10,367 bases of DNA. It comes from UBA6544 sp049601975 (GTDB taxonomy: Bacteria; Pseudomonadota; Alphaproteobacteria; UBA8366). Within the stretch, counting starts at the first letter, position 1; each line of letters begins with the position of its first letter. The position numbers were made by a program, and so were the translations under genes. The stretch is taken from the NCBI GenBank assembly GCA_049601975.1, contig JBMYRC010000139.1, positions 1 through 10,367 on the forward strand. The letters run 5' to 3'. The notes beneath the pieces were generated by a model. That model ran no database searches. It saw only the letters and a list, made by a program, of their open reading frames with translations, and was not told where the DNA came from. Below, piece by piece: positions 1 through 6,023 of the stretch.

Positions 1-387
1 AAAACTGTGACATATTCGATCGCACGCGCGGCGGAGACCCAGAAGCTCGGTCTGCCGGAAGTCCAACGCCTGGCGAAGCCGCCACTCTCTCACCCCTTGG
101 TGCGCACCCATCCCTATCTCGCCCGCAAGGCGCTCTATATCAGCCCTAACCATGCACTTCATGTTGATGGCATGGACGTGGTGGAGGGGGCCAAACTGCT
201 TGAGGCGGTGCATGCCTGCGCGACCCGACCCGAAGCGGTCTATTGTCATCAATGGCGCAAGGGCGACCTTGTCATACACGACAATACTTCGACAATTCAT
301 CGGCGCGATCCGTTTCCTGGAAGCCAACAGCGCTTGCTGCGGCGAACCGGATTCTTGCTGCCCGAAGAGGTGCGTTCGGCCTTCTAG
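1..387 (+). CDS. TauD/TfdA-family Fe(II)/2-oxoglutarate dioxygenase, C-terminal part (5' end outside window)
   Basis: This is the C-terminal part of a non-haem iron, 2-oxoglutarate-dependent oxygenase of the TauD/TfdA family, cytoplasmic enzymes that hydroxylate a substrate carbon and often trigger its cleavage. The reading frame is open to the left edge, so the gene starts upstream. The GTG at 7 is only an internal codon, because the N-terminal half with the HxD iron motif is absent. Family marks seen are HPLVRTHP (about nt 88-111), RKALYISPNHALHVDGM, and WRKGDLVIHDNTSTIHRRDP, which contains the distal iron-binding His (codon 298-300). Arginines about 11-15 residues further on (codons at 331, 340, 343) are candidates for binding the 2-oxoglutarate carboxylate. 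The stop TAG is followed directly by a short GC hairpin, then 85 bases downstream by the flavoprotein gene on the same strand. The substrate is unknown. Confidence 0.85.
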   Translation, partial: KTVTYSIARAAETQKLGLPEVQRLAKPPLSHPLVRTHPYLARKALYISPNHALHVDGMDVVEGAKLLEAVHACATRPEAVYCHQWRKGDLVIHDNTSTIHRRDPFPGSQQRLLRRTGFLLPEEVRSAF

Positions 388-401
388 GCGGCGCTTGCCG
401 C
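388..401 (+). other. Short GC-rich hairpin just after the dioxygenase stop
   Basis: GCGGC (388-392) and GCCGC (397-401) are perfect complements around a GCTT loop, beginning at the first base after the TAG stop. There is no T-run after the stem, so it is not a convincing intrinsic terminator. It may protect the 3' end of a processed transcript, or it may be chance in GC-rich DNA. The rest of the gap to 472 shows only the GGGGAG ribosome site (461-466). Confidence 0.3.
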
Positions 402-472
402 ACCCTCCACCGGGGCTAAATCTTCCCTTACGGTCCGGGCTTAAGTCGGGCGACGAATGGGGGGAGAATACG

Positions 473-1981
473 ATGGCAGATCAAGCGTATGATGTGGTGG
501 TTGTCGGCGCCGGAAATGCGGCTCTATGCGCGGCGATTTCAGCGAAAATCAAAGGCGCACACGTCCTCGTCCTGGAAAAGGCGTCCGAGGAAGAAAAGGG
601 CGGTAATTCCTATTTCACGGCGGGCGGATTTCGTTTTGCGCATACCGGCCTTGATGACGTCTGCACGGATGTCCTGGTCGATCTCTCAGACGCGGAACGC
701 GATCTAATCGATTTGCCGGCCCATGACCGCAATCACTTCTACGACCAGTTGATGAAGGTTACCCGACATCAGTCGGACGAGGACCTCGCGTGGACCTTGA
801 TCGATGGGTCGCGCCCGACCATGGCCTGGCTGCGTGAGCAGGGCGTGCGCTTTGTGCCGATGTTCGGACGGCAATCCTTTATGGTCGACGGCAAGCATCG
901 GTTTTATGGCGGGGTGAATATTGAAGCGGTCGGTGGTGGTGCCGGGCTCGTCGAATTCCTGATAAAGCGCGCCAACGATCTCGGTATTGAGATTCGCTAC
1001 GAGACCGGTGCACGCAAATTGACCATCGACCGCAGCGGCCGTCTCCAAGGGGTCGAGGTGAAGACCATCGACGGTTATGAGGAGATTCCCTGCTATTCGG
1101 TGGTGCTCGGCTGTGGCGGGTTCGAGGCCAATCCAGAGATGCGGGTGCGCTATCTCGGCCAAGGTTGGGATTTGGCACGGGTGCGCGGGACCCGGCACAA
1201 TACCGGTGACGGCATCCAGATGGCACTCGATATCGGCGCGCAGCCTTTCGGCAATTGGTCGGGGTGTCATTCGGTCGGTTGGGATATCAGTGCGCCGCCG
1301 TTCGGTGACCGCGAAGTGTTGGACAATTTTCAGAAACACTCCTACCCGCTCGGCATCATGGTTAATCTCGATGGAGAGCGCTTCGTCGACGAGGGCGAAG
1401 ACTACCGGAACCTGACTTATGTGCGCTTTGGGCGTGCCATCATGCAGCAGCCCCACCGCACGGCGATCCAGATATTTGATCAGAAAACGGTCGATATGTT
1501 GCGCGACGAGTACAGTATTCATCAGGTCACCAAGGAAGAAGCGGATACGATCGAGGAATTGGCGGTGAAACTCGACCTCGATCCTGAAAAATTGAAGGAA
1601 ACCGTCGACGCCTATAACGCGGCCTGCCAGACCGGTGATTATAACCCGGCGGTGCTCGACGGGTTGCGGACGACGGGGCTGTCGCCGAATAAAACCAACT
1701 GGGCACTACCTATCAATAAGCCGCCTTATGTTGCCTATGTGACGACAACCGGCATTACCTTCACCTTCGGCGGGCTGAAGATCGACGATCACAACGAAGT
1801 GCAGGACCTCGATAACCGCTCGATCCCGGGGCTCTACGCTGCTGGCGAGTTGGTTGGCGGGTTGTTCTACGAAAACTATCCAGGCGGCAGCGGATTGATG
1901 TCTGGCTCCGTCTTCGGAAAACGCGCGGGAGCGTGTGCGGCGGAATATGCGCGGGGGCGTAATACGGCTGCGGCTGAATAA
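473..1981 (+). CDS. FAD-dependent dehydrogenase/reductase, TcuA-like (fumarate reductase flavoprotein family)
   Basis: This 502-residue flavoprotein belongs to the FAD_binding_2 superfamily (fumarate reductase and succinate dehydrogenase flavoproteins, 3-ketosteroid dehydrogenase, tricarballylate dehydrogenase TcuA). These enzymes move a hydride between FAD and a C-C bond next to a carboxylate or carbonyl. Seen: the dinucleotide-binding start YDVVVVGAGNAALCAA (residues 6-21) with GxGxxA at 12-17 and Glu35 ending the second strand, GGNSYFTAGGFRF (43-55) lining FAD, HNTGDG (242-247), and the C-terminal FAD-binding segment GLYAAGELVGG followed by YPGGSGL (about 469-475). GNAALC and GGNS most resemble the TcuA group. 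The ATG at 473 is chosen because GGGGAG lies 6 bases upstream and the Rossmann fold starts within six residues; the frame is open back to 152, but that part overlaps the dioxygenase gene. There is no signal peptide, so it is probably cytoplasmic. The exact substrate is not determined. Confidence 0.88.
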   Translation: MADQAYDVVVVGAGNAALCAAISAKIKGAHVLVLEKASEEEKGGNSYFTAGGFRFAHTGLDDVCTDVLVDLSDAERDLIDLPAHDRNHFYDQLMKVTRHQSDEDLAWTLIDGSRPTMAWLREQGVRFVPMFGRQSFMVDGKHRFYGGVNIEAVGGGAGLVEFLIKRANDLGIEIRYETGARKLTIDRSGRLQGVEVKTIDGYEEIPCYSVVLGCGGFEANPEMRVRYLGQGWDLARVRGTRHNTGDGIQMALDIGAQPFGNWSGCHSVGWDISAPPFGDREVLDNFQKHSYPLGIMVNLDGERFVDEGEDYRNLTYVRFGRAIMQQPHRTAIQIFDQKTVDMLRDEYSIHQVTKEEADTIEELAVKLDLDPEKLKETVDAYNAACQTGDYNPAVLDGLRTTGLSPNKTNWALPINKPPYVAYVTTTGITFTFGGLKIDDHNEVQDLDNRSIPGLYAAGELVGGLFYENYPGGSGLMSGSVFGKRAGACAAEYARGRNTAAAE

Positions 1982-2006
1982 AAAAATTTTATAAAAGGAA
2001 CGTTAT
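1982..2006 (+). promoter_or_regulatory. AT-rich spacer with strong ribosome site for the 2007 gene
   Basis: The 25-base gap is almost pure A/T up to AAGGAA (1995-2000), which lies 6 bases before the ATG at 2007 and fixes that start. TATAAA at 1990-1995 resembles a -10 box, but it overlaps the ribosome site. A transcript starting from it would lose the AAGGAA, so I read this as a translation signal inside an operon. Confidence 0.6.
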
Positions 2007-2903
2007 ATGCCATCGAATGAAGTTATTGGATTTGTTGGGCTCGGCGTAATGGGGGGGCCGATGTGCGGCCACATTGCGAACAAGGGAGACAATCGCGTCA
2101 TTGGGTTCGATACCGTGGCGGCGGCGCTGGAAGCACGGGCCGAGGACGGTGTGGAGGCGGCAACGTCGCTGGCGGATGTGGCAGCAACGGCGGATATCAT
2201 CTTCCTGTCGCTGCCGGGTGAGCCGCAAATCCGTGCCGTCTGTCAGGGTGACGGCGGATTGATCGAGCTCTCTCGTGCGGGGCAGTTGATCGTCGATTGC
2301 AGCACCGCACCGGTCCCCATGACGCACGAGATCGCTGCCGCCTTCGAGGCTAAGGGCGTCGCCTTCGTCGATGCGCCGGTGACCCGTTCCGCTCAGGCGG
2401 CGCGCGACGGCACCTTGAGTTTCATGGTCGGTGGCACGGAGAAGGATGTGGCGCGGTCGCGCCCATATCTCGACCGCATGGGCCAGGACGTGAACCACGG
2501 TGGCCCCGTCGGTGCCGGTCAATTCCTGAAGCTGATGAACAATATGCTGGTCGCGCGGGTCACCCATGCCTTGGGCGAAGCGCTGGCGGTGGCGCGGGCA
2601 TCGGGGCTGGTCGATGGAGAGACCCTTTTCAAGGCCATGGCCACCGGTTCCGCCGACAGTTTCGTGCTGCGCAATCACGGCCTGAAATTTATGGCGAAGG
2701 ATCATCATCCGACCGAATCCTTCCGCATCAGTTATTTGTTGAAGGATTTGAACTACGCCATCGATGTGGCCGAGAGCTGCGGCGTGGTGATGGAAGGGGC
2801 CTATACTAACCGCCAGGTCTTGGAGCGCGCGGACAAGATGGGATTTGGCGAGAAGTATCACACGGTAATCGTCGAGGCGATCGAGCACGCGAAGAAAGAT
2901 TAA
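2007..2903 (+). CDS. NAD(P)-dependent oxidoreductase, 3-hydroxyisobutyrate dehydrogenase family
   Basis: A 298-residue beta-hydroxyacid dehydrogenase, the usual length for the family that includes 3-hydroxyisobutyrate, tartronate semialdehyde and related reductases. It would interconvert a hydroxy acid and its aldehyde or keto form with NAD(P). Seen: nucleotide-binding GFVGLGVMGGPM (residues 8-19), IIFLSLPGEPQIRAV and VDCSTAPVPMT at the end of the Rossmann half, the substrate segment DAPVTRS (122-128), GTLSFMVGG, and the all-helical half starting at GAGQFLKLMNNML with the expected catalytic Lys175 and Asn178/Asn179. LLKDLNYA near residue 250 is the conserved second Lys-Asp motif. The usual DAPVSGG reads DAPVTRS, so the carboxylate-binding loop differs from the classical enzymes. 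It follows the flavoprotein gene by 25 bases with a good AAGGAA site, so the two are probably co-transcribed and could act on successive intermediates. The substrate is unknown. Confidence 0.9.
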   Translation: MPSNEVIGFVGLGVMGGPMCGHIANKGDNRVIGFDTVAAALEARAEDGVEAATSLADVAATADIIFLSLPGEPQIRAVCQGDGGLIELSRAGQLIVDCSTAPVPMTHEIAAAFEAKGVAFVDAPVTRSAQAARDGTLSFMVGGTEKDVARSRPYLDRMGQDVNHGGPVGAGQFLKLMNNMLVARVTHALGEALAVARASGLVDGETLFKAMATGSADSFVLRNHGLKFMAKDHHPTESFRISYLLKDLNYAIDVAESCGVVMEGAYTNRQVLERADKMGFGEKYHTVIVEAIEHAKKD

Positions 2904-2917
2904 GGCGCGCACCTTAA
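2900..2917. terminator. Weak dyad between convergent genes, containing the plus-strand stop codon
   Basis: TTAAGG (2900-2905) pairs with CCTTAA (2912-2917) around a six-base loop. The TAA stop (2901-2903) of the dehydrogenase gene lies inside the left arm. The 23-base gap separates two convergent genes, where a shared terminator is expected. The stem has only two G-C pairs and no T-run follows, so intrinsic termination is doubtful. Confidence 0.3.
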
Positions 2918-2926
2918 CAACGTTGG

Positions 2927-4126
2927 CTATTTAGCGACCCATAATCGCAAGATCTTATCGTCGCCGTGGCGTGGACTGCCGCGTCCGTCACGGTTGCTGG
3001 TCAGCACGTATAATGCGCCGTCCGGACCACTGACGGCATCCCGTAAGCGGCCGCGTACGCCGTCGTCCTCATTCTCGGCAAACAATCGCTCGATGGCGGT
3101 GACGCTGAATCGTCGACCGGATCGCAATAATTTAAGCCGGATCAGTGCTTCGGAGCGTAACGTCGCGATATACAGATCGCCCTGGTGGAAGGCGATACCG
3201 GTGGGCGGCACGGAATTCTCGGGCCACATCACGATAGGGTCGGCATAGGGTGCTTTTCCGGGCGCGCCGACGATCAACGGCCAGCCGTAGTTCCGGCCCT
3301 TCTCTATGATGTTGATCTCGTCATGGGCGCCAAACCCAACCTCGCCGGACGGACCGTGCTCGGACTGGAACAATTGCCCTGTCTCCGGATGCCAGGCGAG
3401 GCCCTGTGGATTGCGGTGGCCATAGGACCAGACGGGAGAGCCCGGAAACGGATTGTCGGCGGGAATGTTGCCCTCCGGATCGACCCGCAGGATTTTACCG
3501 CCGAGCGCCTTTAGGTCCTGCGCCATACGGCGCTCGAATATCTCTCCTGTGGTGGCATACAGCATGCCGTCCGGTCCAAACGCGATGCGGCCACCATTGT
3601 GGAACAGCGCACCAGGCACGCCACCAAGGATGATCTTGTCGAAGGTGCCGTAGTCGCCGTGGTCGCGTAGCCGGACGATGCGGTTCCGGACACCGCTCTG
3701 TCCGCGCCATGTGTACATCGCGTAAATATAGGGCGCTTTCGGGAAATCCGGATGCACGGCGAGCCCCATCAAGCCGCCTTCGCCGCGCGCGAAGAGGTTC
3801 AGGAAGAAATCACCGACACCGCTCGCGCCGCGTGTCGTCTCGAATACTGCATATGGCTCCGGCGCGAGTTGACCGTCGCGAATGAGACGAACGCGGCCCG
3901 GACGTTCGCTGACCAGCGCTCTTCCATCGGGCAAAAAGACAAGCGACCAGGGGGCCTCCAGTCCGGTGATCCAGTTCTCGACCCCTATATCGATGGGGGC
4001 TGGGATGAATACATCGTCGACCGTTTGCGGCTTCGGCCCGACAATTGGCTCGACGGCGAGGGTGGCGGATGGGGAGACAAGCGCCATCAATACGATGAAG
4101 GTCAGTGAAACGAAGCCGCGTTGCAT
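2927..4126 (-). CDS. Secreted PQQ-dependent sugar (aldose) dehydrogenase
   Basis: A 399-residue exported beta-propeller of the soluble glucose/aldose sugar dehydrogenase family (GSDH; relatives include E. coli YliI). Family members oxidise aldoses in the periplasm with PQQ and Ca2+. Seen: a signal peptide (residues 1 to about 24, hydrophobic core FIVLMALV, likely cleavage after ATLA), APWSLVFLPDGRALVSERPG (58-77), GEGGLMGLAVHPDF (115-128), FHNGGRIAFGPDG (175-187) with the candidate catalytic His176, GHRNPQG (236-242), DEINIIEKGRNYGWP (269-283), and RDAVSGPDGALYVLTSN (362-378). All the usual family blocks are present and in order. The start at 4126 is supported by TAAGGGA (4139-4133, minus strand) about 6 bases upstream and by the intact signal peptide. 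It diverges from the desaturase gene across 45 bases. PQQ biosynthesis genes are not in the window. It may be unrelated to the surrounding catabolic genes. Confidence 0.92.
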   Translation of the reverse strand: MQRGFVSLTFIVLMALVSPSATLAVEPIVGPKPQTVDDVFIPAPIDIGVENWITGLEAPWSLVFLPDGRALVSERPGRVRLIRDGQLAPEPYAVFETTRGASGVGDFFLNLFARGEGGLMGLAVHPDFPKAPYIYAMYTWRGQSGVRNRIVRLRDHGDYGTFDKIILGGVPGALFHNGGRIAFGPDGMLYATTGEIFERRMAQDLKALGGKILRVDPEGNIPADNPFPGSPVWSYGHRNPQGLAWHPETGQLFQSEHGPSGEVGFGAHDEINIIEKGRNYGWPLIVGAPGKAPYADPIVMWPENSVPPTGIAFHQGDLYIATLRSEALIRLKLLRSGRRFSVTAIERLFAENEDDGVRGRLRDAVSGPDGALYVLTSNRDGRGSPRHGDDKILRLWVAK

Positions 4127-4155
4127 GATGTATCCCTTACGCTTTACCGATTGAA

Positions 4156-4164
4156 TGCTATAAT
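4156..4164 (+). promoter_or_regulatory. Extended -10 promoter for the desaturase gene, likely leaderless
   Basis: TGCTATAAT is a perfect extended -10 element: TG at 4156-4157, one base, then TATAAT at 4159-4164. By normal spacing the first transcribed base would be 4171 or 4172, and 4172 is the A of the desaturase ATG. No Shine-Dalgarno sequence precedes that ATG, which fits a leaderless transcript. The best -35 at 17-base spacing (CTTACG, 4136-4141) is poor, as is common for extended -10 promoters. Position and motif are seen; transcription is inferred. Confidence 0.65.
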
Positions 4165-4165
4165 A
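4160..4165 (-). promoter_or_regulatory. Candidate -10 box for the sugar dehydrogenase gene, overlapping the forward -10
   Basis: Read on the minus strand, 4165-4160 is TATTAT, five of six matches to the -10 consensus, overlapping the forward TATAAT by five bases. Transcription would start near 4153 and give a leader of about 27 bases containing the AAGGG ribosome site before the ATG at 4126. I see no clear -35 upstream on this strand. It is the best-placed candidate in a very short gap. Confidence 0.4.
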
Positions 4166-4171
4166 TCTCCC

Positions 4172-5158
4172 ATGGTATCGATAGCGGGAAAAGGCGCGGA
4201 GTTTCGCGACGATGAACGGCGGAGAACGGGTCTCGCGCCCGACGTCGTGAAGCGACTAACGCGGATCAATCCACACAAGGCAACATTCGGCGTGTTGGAG
4301 ACGGTCGGTCTGATCGCCGTCGCGCTAGCGGCCGCGATGTATTGGTGGACGCCGTGGGCGGTGATCCCGGCGATTATCGTGATTGCCGGACGGCAACAGG
4401 CCTGCTTCGTTCTGGCCCATGATGCGGCGCATTACCGGCTCTATAAAACACGGTGGTTGAACGACGTGGTGGGCCGGCTCCTGGCCGCACCAGTCGGAAT
4501 TTCTATGCGCACATATCGAGTTGTGCACCGGCTGCATCACAATCACCTTTATGAAGACCGCGATCCCGATATTCCACTGGTCGCGGGCTATCCCCGCGGG
4601 CGCAAATACCTGGCGCGCAAGCTGTTAGCCGACCTATTCGGTCTAAATGCCTGGAAAACCTACGCATATTTTTTCGGCTCACCGGTCATCAACGACGATG
4701 CGACCGGCACCAGCCGTCCCTTGGACGATACCGCACCTGATTTGCGCCGCGCGGCCCGGCAAGACCGCTGGAGCGTTGTGTGTTTTCATGTGGTAGCGCC
4801 GATGACGGCGTTAGCAATGGGATATTTGGTCGAATATCTCGTGCTGTGGCTGCTTCCGATGGTGACGATCCAGCAGCCGCTGCTGCGTTACCGGGCGATT
4901 TGTGAACATGGCGTCGTCCGCGACCCGAAATCACCGCTGTACGCGTCACGAACCAATTTTGCGCCCTGGTGGTTGCATTGGTGGATGTTTCCGCATCAGG
5001 TGAATTACCACATTGAGCATCATCTCTACCCATCGATTCCGTTCTATAACCTACCTCTTTGTCATCGCGCGTTGATGGAGCAAGGCTTGCTGGAAGACGC
5101 CGAAGTCCGGCAGCTCGGCGAGACTCACCGGATGGTAGCCATCGACCCGCCCGCTTAA
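4172..5158 (+). CDS. Fatty acid desaturase-type membrane di-iron enzyme
   Basis: A 328-residue integral membrane enzyme of the fatty acid desaturase superfamily, which uses a histidine-held di-iron centre and O2 to desaturate or hydroxylate acyl chains and some other lipids. All three histidine boxes are intact: HDAAH (residues 83-87), HRLHHNH (119-125) and HIEHH (280-284, in NYHIEHHLYP). Hydrophobic segments lie at about 39-73 (VLETVGLIAVALAAAMYWW onward) and 200-232, placing the boxes on the cytoplasmic face as usual for the family. The ATG at 4172 is the first ATG in frame; the TTG codons at 4121 and 4151 lie upstream of, or inside, the apparent promoter and lack ribosome sites. Its stop overlaps the AAGGAG site of the next gene, so the two are probably translated from one mRNA. 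The site of action and electron donor are unknown; it could be a hydroxylase rather than a desaturase. Confidence 0.87.
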   Translation: MVSIAGKGAEFRDDERRRTGLAPDVVKRLTRINPHKATFGVLETVGLIAVALAAAMYWWTPWAVIPAIIVIAGRQQACFVLAHDAAHYRLYKTRWLNDVVGRLLAAPVGISMRTYRVVHRLHHNHLYEDRDPDIPLVAGYPRGRKYLARKLLADLFGLNAWKTYAYFFGSPVINDDATGTSRPLDDTAPDLRRAARQDRWSVVCFHVVAPMTALAMGYLVEYLVLWLLPMVTIQQPLLRYRAICEHGVVRDPKSPLYASRTNFAPWWLHWWMFPHQVNYHIEHHLYPSIPFYNLPLCHRALMEQGLLEDAEVRQLGETHRMVAIDPPA

Positions 5159-5162
5159 GGAG
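5157..5162 (+). promoter_or_regulatory. Ribosome binding site overlapping the desaturase stop
   Basis: AAGGAG at 5157-5162 uses the last two bases of the desaturase TAA stop (5156-5158) and lies 6 bases before the ATG at 5169. It fixes the start of the MaoC-like gene and suggests that translation of the two genes is coupled. Confidence 0.75.
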
Positions 5163-5168
5163 TTCGAA

Positions 5169-5993
5169 ATGCCCGAGACAGTGCCTTATCGCACGGAAGT
5201 CGGTTATGAATACCCGGTTTTCGATGTTGTGGTCAGCGAAGCGGAGCAACGGCGTCTGCACGGGCATTGCGATATTGCGGAGACTGTCTACGGCGACTAT
5301 GTCGACCCAACCTTCGTGGCGCGAGACCCAATCCTTTTGAATACGCAAACGGTTCTCGCCAATCATCCGGAACGAGCGCCGGTCCACATTGTGCACCGGA
5401 TCAAACAGCTCCGCCCCATCCGTTTGGGGGAGATGCTGAAGATGCATGGCCGTGTGTCCGGGATTGGCGACCACCCCAAAGGCTGGGTTTTGACGACTAT
5501 TTGGGAATACCGGGACGCTGCGGGGGAAATAGTGTTCGTGGCGACGCCCGACGTGTTGATGATCGACCCGGGGCGTTCCGGTAATGGCGGTAAGGGGGGC
5601 AGCGGGCACACGACTGACGGGGAAGACGCGTTTGAGGCACTCACCCGCAAGCATTGCACACCGGAGACGACGCTTGGCTATTGCGAGGGTAGTACCAACA
5701 AAATTCACCTCGATCCGGAAACCGCGCAAAGTTTCGGCTTTCGGGCACCGATCATCGCAGGCAATCAAACGGCTAATTTCCTGATGGAAGGCGTGTGCCG
5801 CAACGGGTTGCCGGATCAATTGTCGATCGAAGCCCGTTTTCTCCGTCCCGTCTTCTGGGACGACACGATAGACGTACAAGGTAAAACCGATACAGGCAGG
5901 CGGCTCACAAATATACGTGCGGTCAATGCGGTTGGCAAAACCGTTGCCGATCTGCGGGTTTTATCCTTACGCGTTCATGCATATAGCGCGTAA
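5169..5993 (+). CDS. Two-hotdog MaoC-like / FAS1-like dehydratase-domain protein
   Basis: A 274-residue protein that looks like two hotdog folds in tandem: an N-terminal half (about residues 8-135, with HIVHRIKQLRPIRLGE resembling the central hotdog region), a glycine-rich linker (136-150, GRSGNGGKGGSG) and a MaoC-like C-terminal half. Such proteins add or remove water on acyl-CoA or acyl-ACP substrates. The C-terminal signature is GYCEGSTNKIHLDPETA (170-186), followed by FRAPIIAGNQTANFL. In R-specific hydratases the motif is DxNPxH, with Asp and His catalytic; here His180 and Asn177 are kept but the Asp position is Ser175. Hydratase activity is therefore uncertain: it may use another residue, or serve another role such as a thioesterase or binding protein. 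It is coupled to the desaturase gene, so both may act on the same acyl substrate. It ends convergently with the minus-strand dioxygenase. Confidence 0.78.
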   Translation: MPETVPYRTEVGYEYPVFDVVVSEAEQRRLHGHCDIAETVYGDYVDPTFVARDPILLNTQTVLANHPERAPVHIVHRIKQLRPIRLGEMLKMHGRVSGIGDHPKGWVLTTIWEYRDAAGEIVFVATPDVLMIDPGRSGNGGKGGSGHTTDGEDAFEALTRKHCTPETTLGYCEGSTNKIHLDPETAQSFGFRAPIIAGNQTANFLMEGVCRNGLPDQLSIEARFLRPVFWDDTIDVQGKTDTGRRLTNIRAVNAVGKTVADLRVLSLRVHAYSA

Positions 5994-6020
5994 AGCAACA
6001 TAGCTTTGTTGATTACGCGC
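5986..6020. terminator. Large imperfect hairpin between convergent genes (possible bidirectional terminator)
   Basis: GCGCGTAA (5986-5993) pairs perfectly with TTACGCGC (6013-6020), and inside it CAACA (5996-6000) pairs with TGTTG (6007-6011) around a six-base loop, giving 13 pairs with one small internal loop. The TAA stop of the MaoC-like gene (5991-5993) is part of the outer stem, and the minus-strand gene ends only three bases beyond the right arm. Being symmetric it can fold in RNA from either strand. There is no long T-run after it in either direction, so termination strength is uncertain. Confidence 0.5.
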
Positions 6021-6023
6021 GGC

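Noticed and set aside
7..9. GTG at 7 as the true start of the left-edge dioxygenase
   Set aside because: The frame is open to the window edge and the resulting protein would lack the HxD iron motif; it is a truncated view of a longer gene.
152..472. Upstream extension of the flavoprotein reading frame by 107 codons
   Set aside because: It overlaps the dioxygenase gene in another frame, shows no family similarity, and a strong GGGGAG site with ATG 473 sits right at the Rossmann start.
704..1522. 272-codon minus-strand open frame inside the flavoprotein gene
   Set aside because: A shadow of the coding strand with no recognisable domain.
1989..2912. Long minus-strand open frame covering the whole hydroxyacid dehydrogenase gene
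   Set aside because: It mirrors a gene with clear family motifs, its translation is rich in His, Arg and Gln without any recognisable domain, and such antisense frames are common in GC-rich DNA.
2918..2925. CAACGTTG palindrome in the convergent gap
   Set aside because: An eight-base palindrome without a loop or T-run is expected by chance and cannot form a useful RNA hairpin.
4121..4171. Longer desaturase starting at TTG 4121 or 4151
   Set aside because: There are no ribosome sites, it would overlap the start of the divergent gene (4121), and it would place the perfect extended -10 inside the coding region.
4689..5879. 396-codon minus-strand open frame across the desaturase and MaoC-like genes
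   Set aside because: It spans two well-supported plus-strand genes and their junction, and its translation shows no domain.
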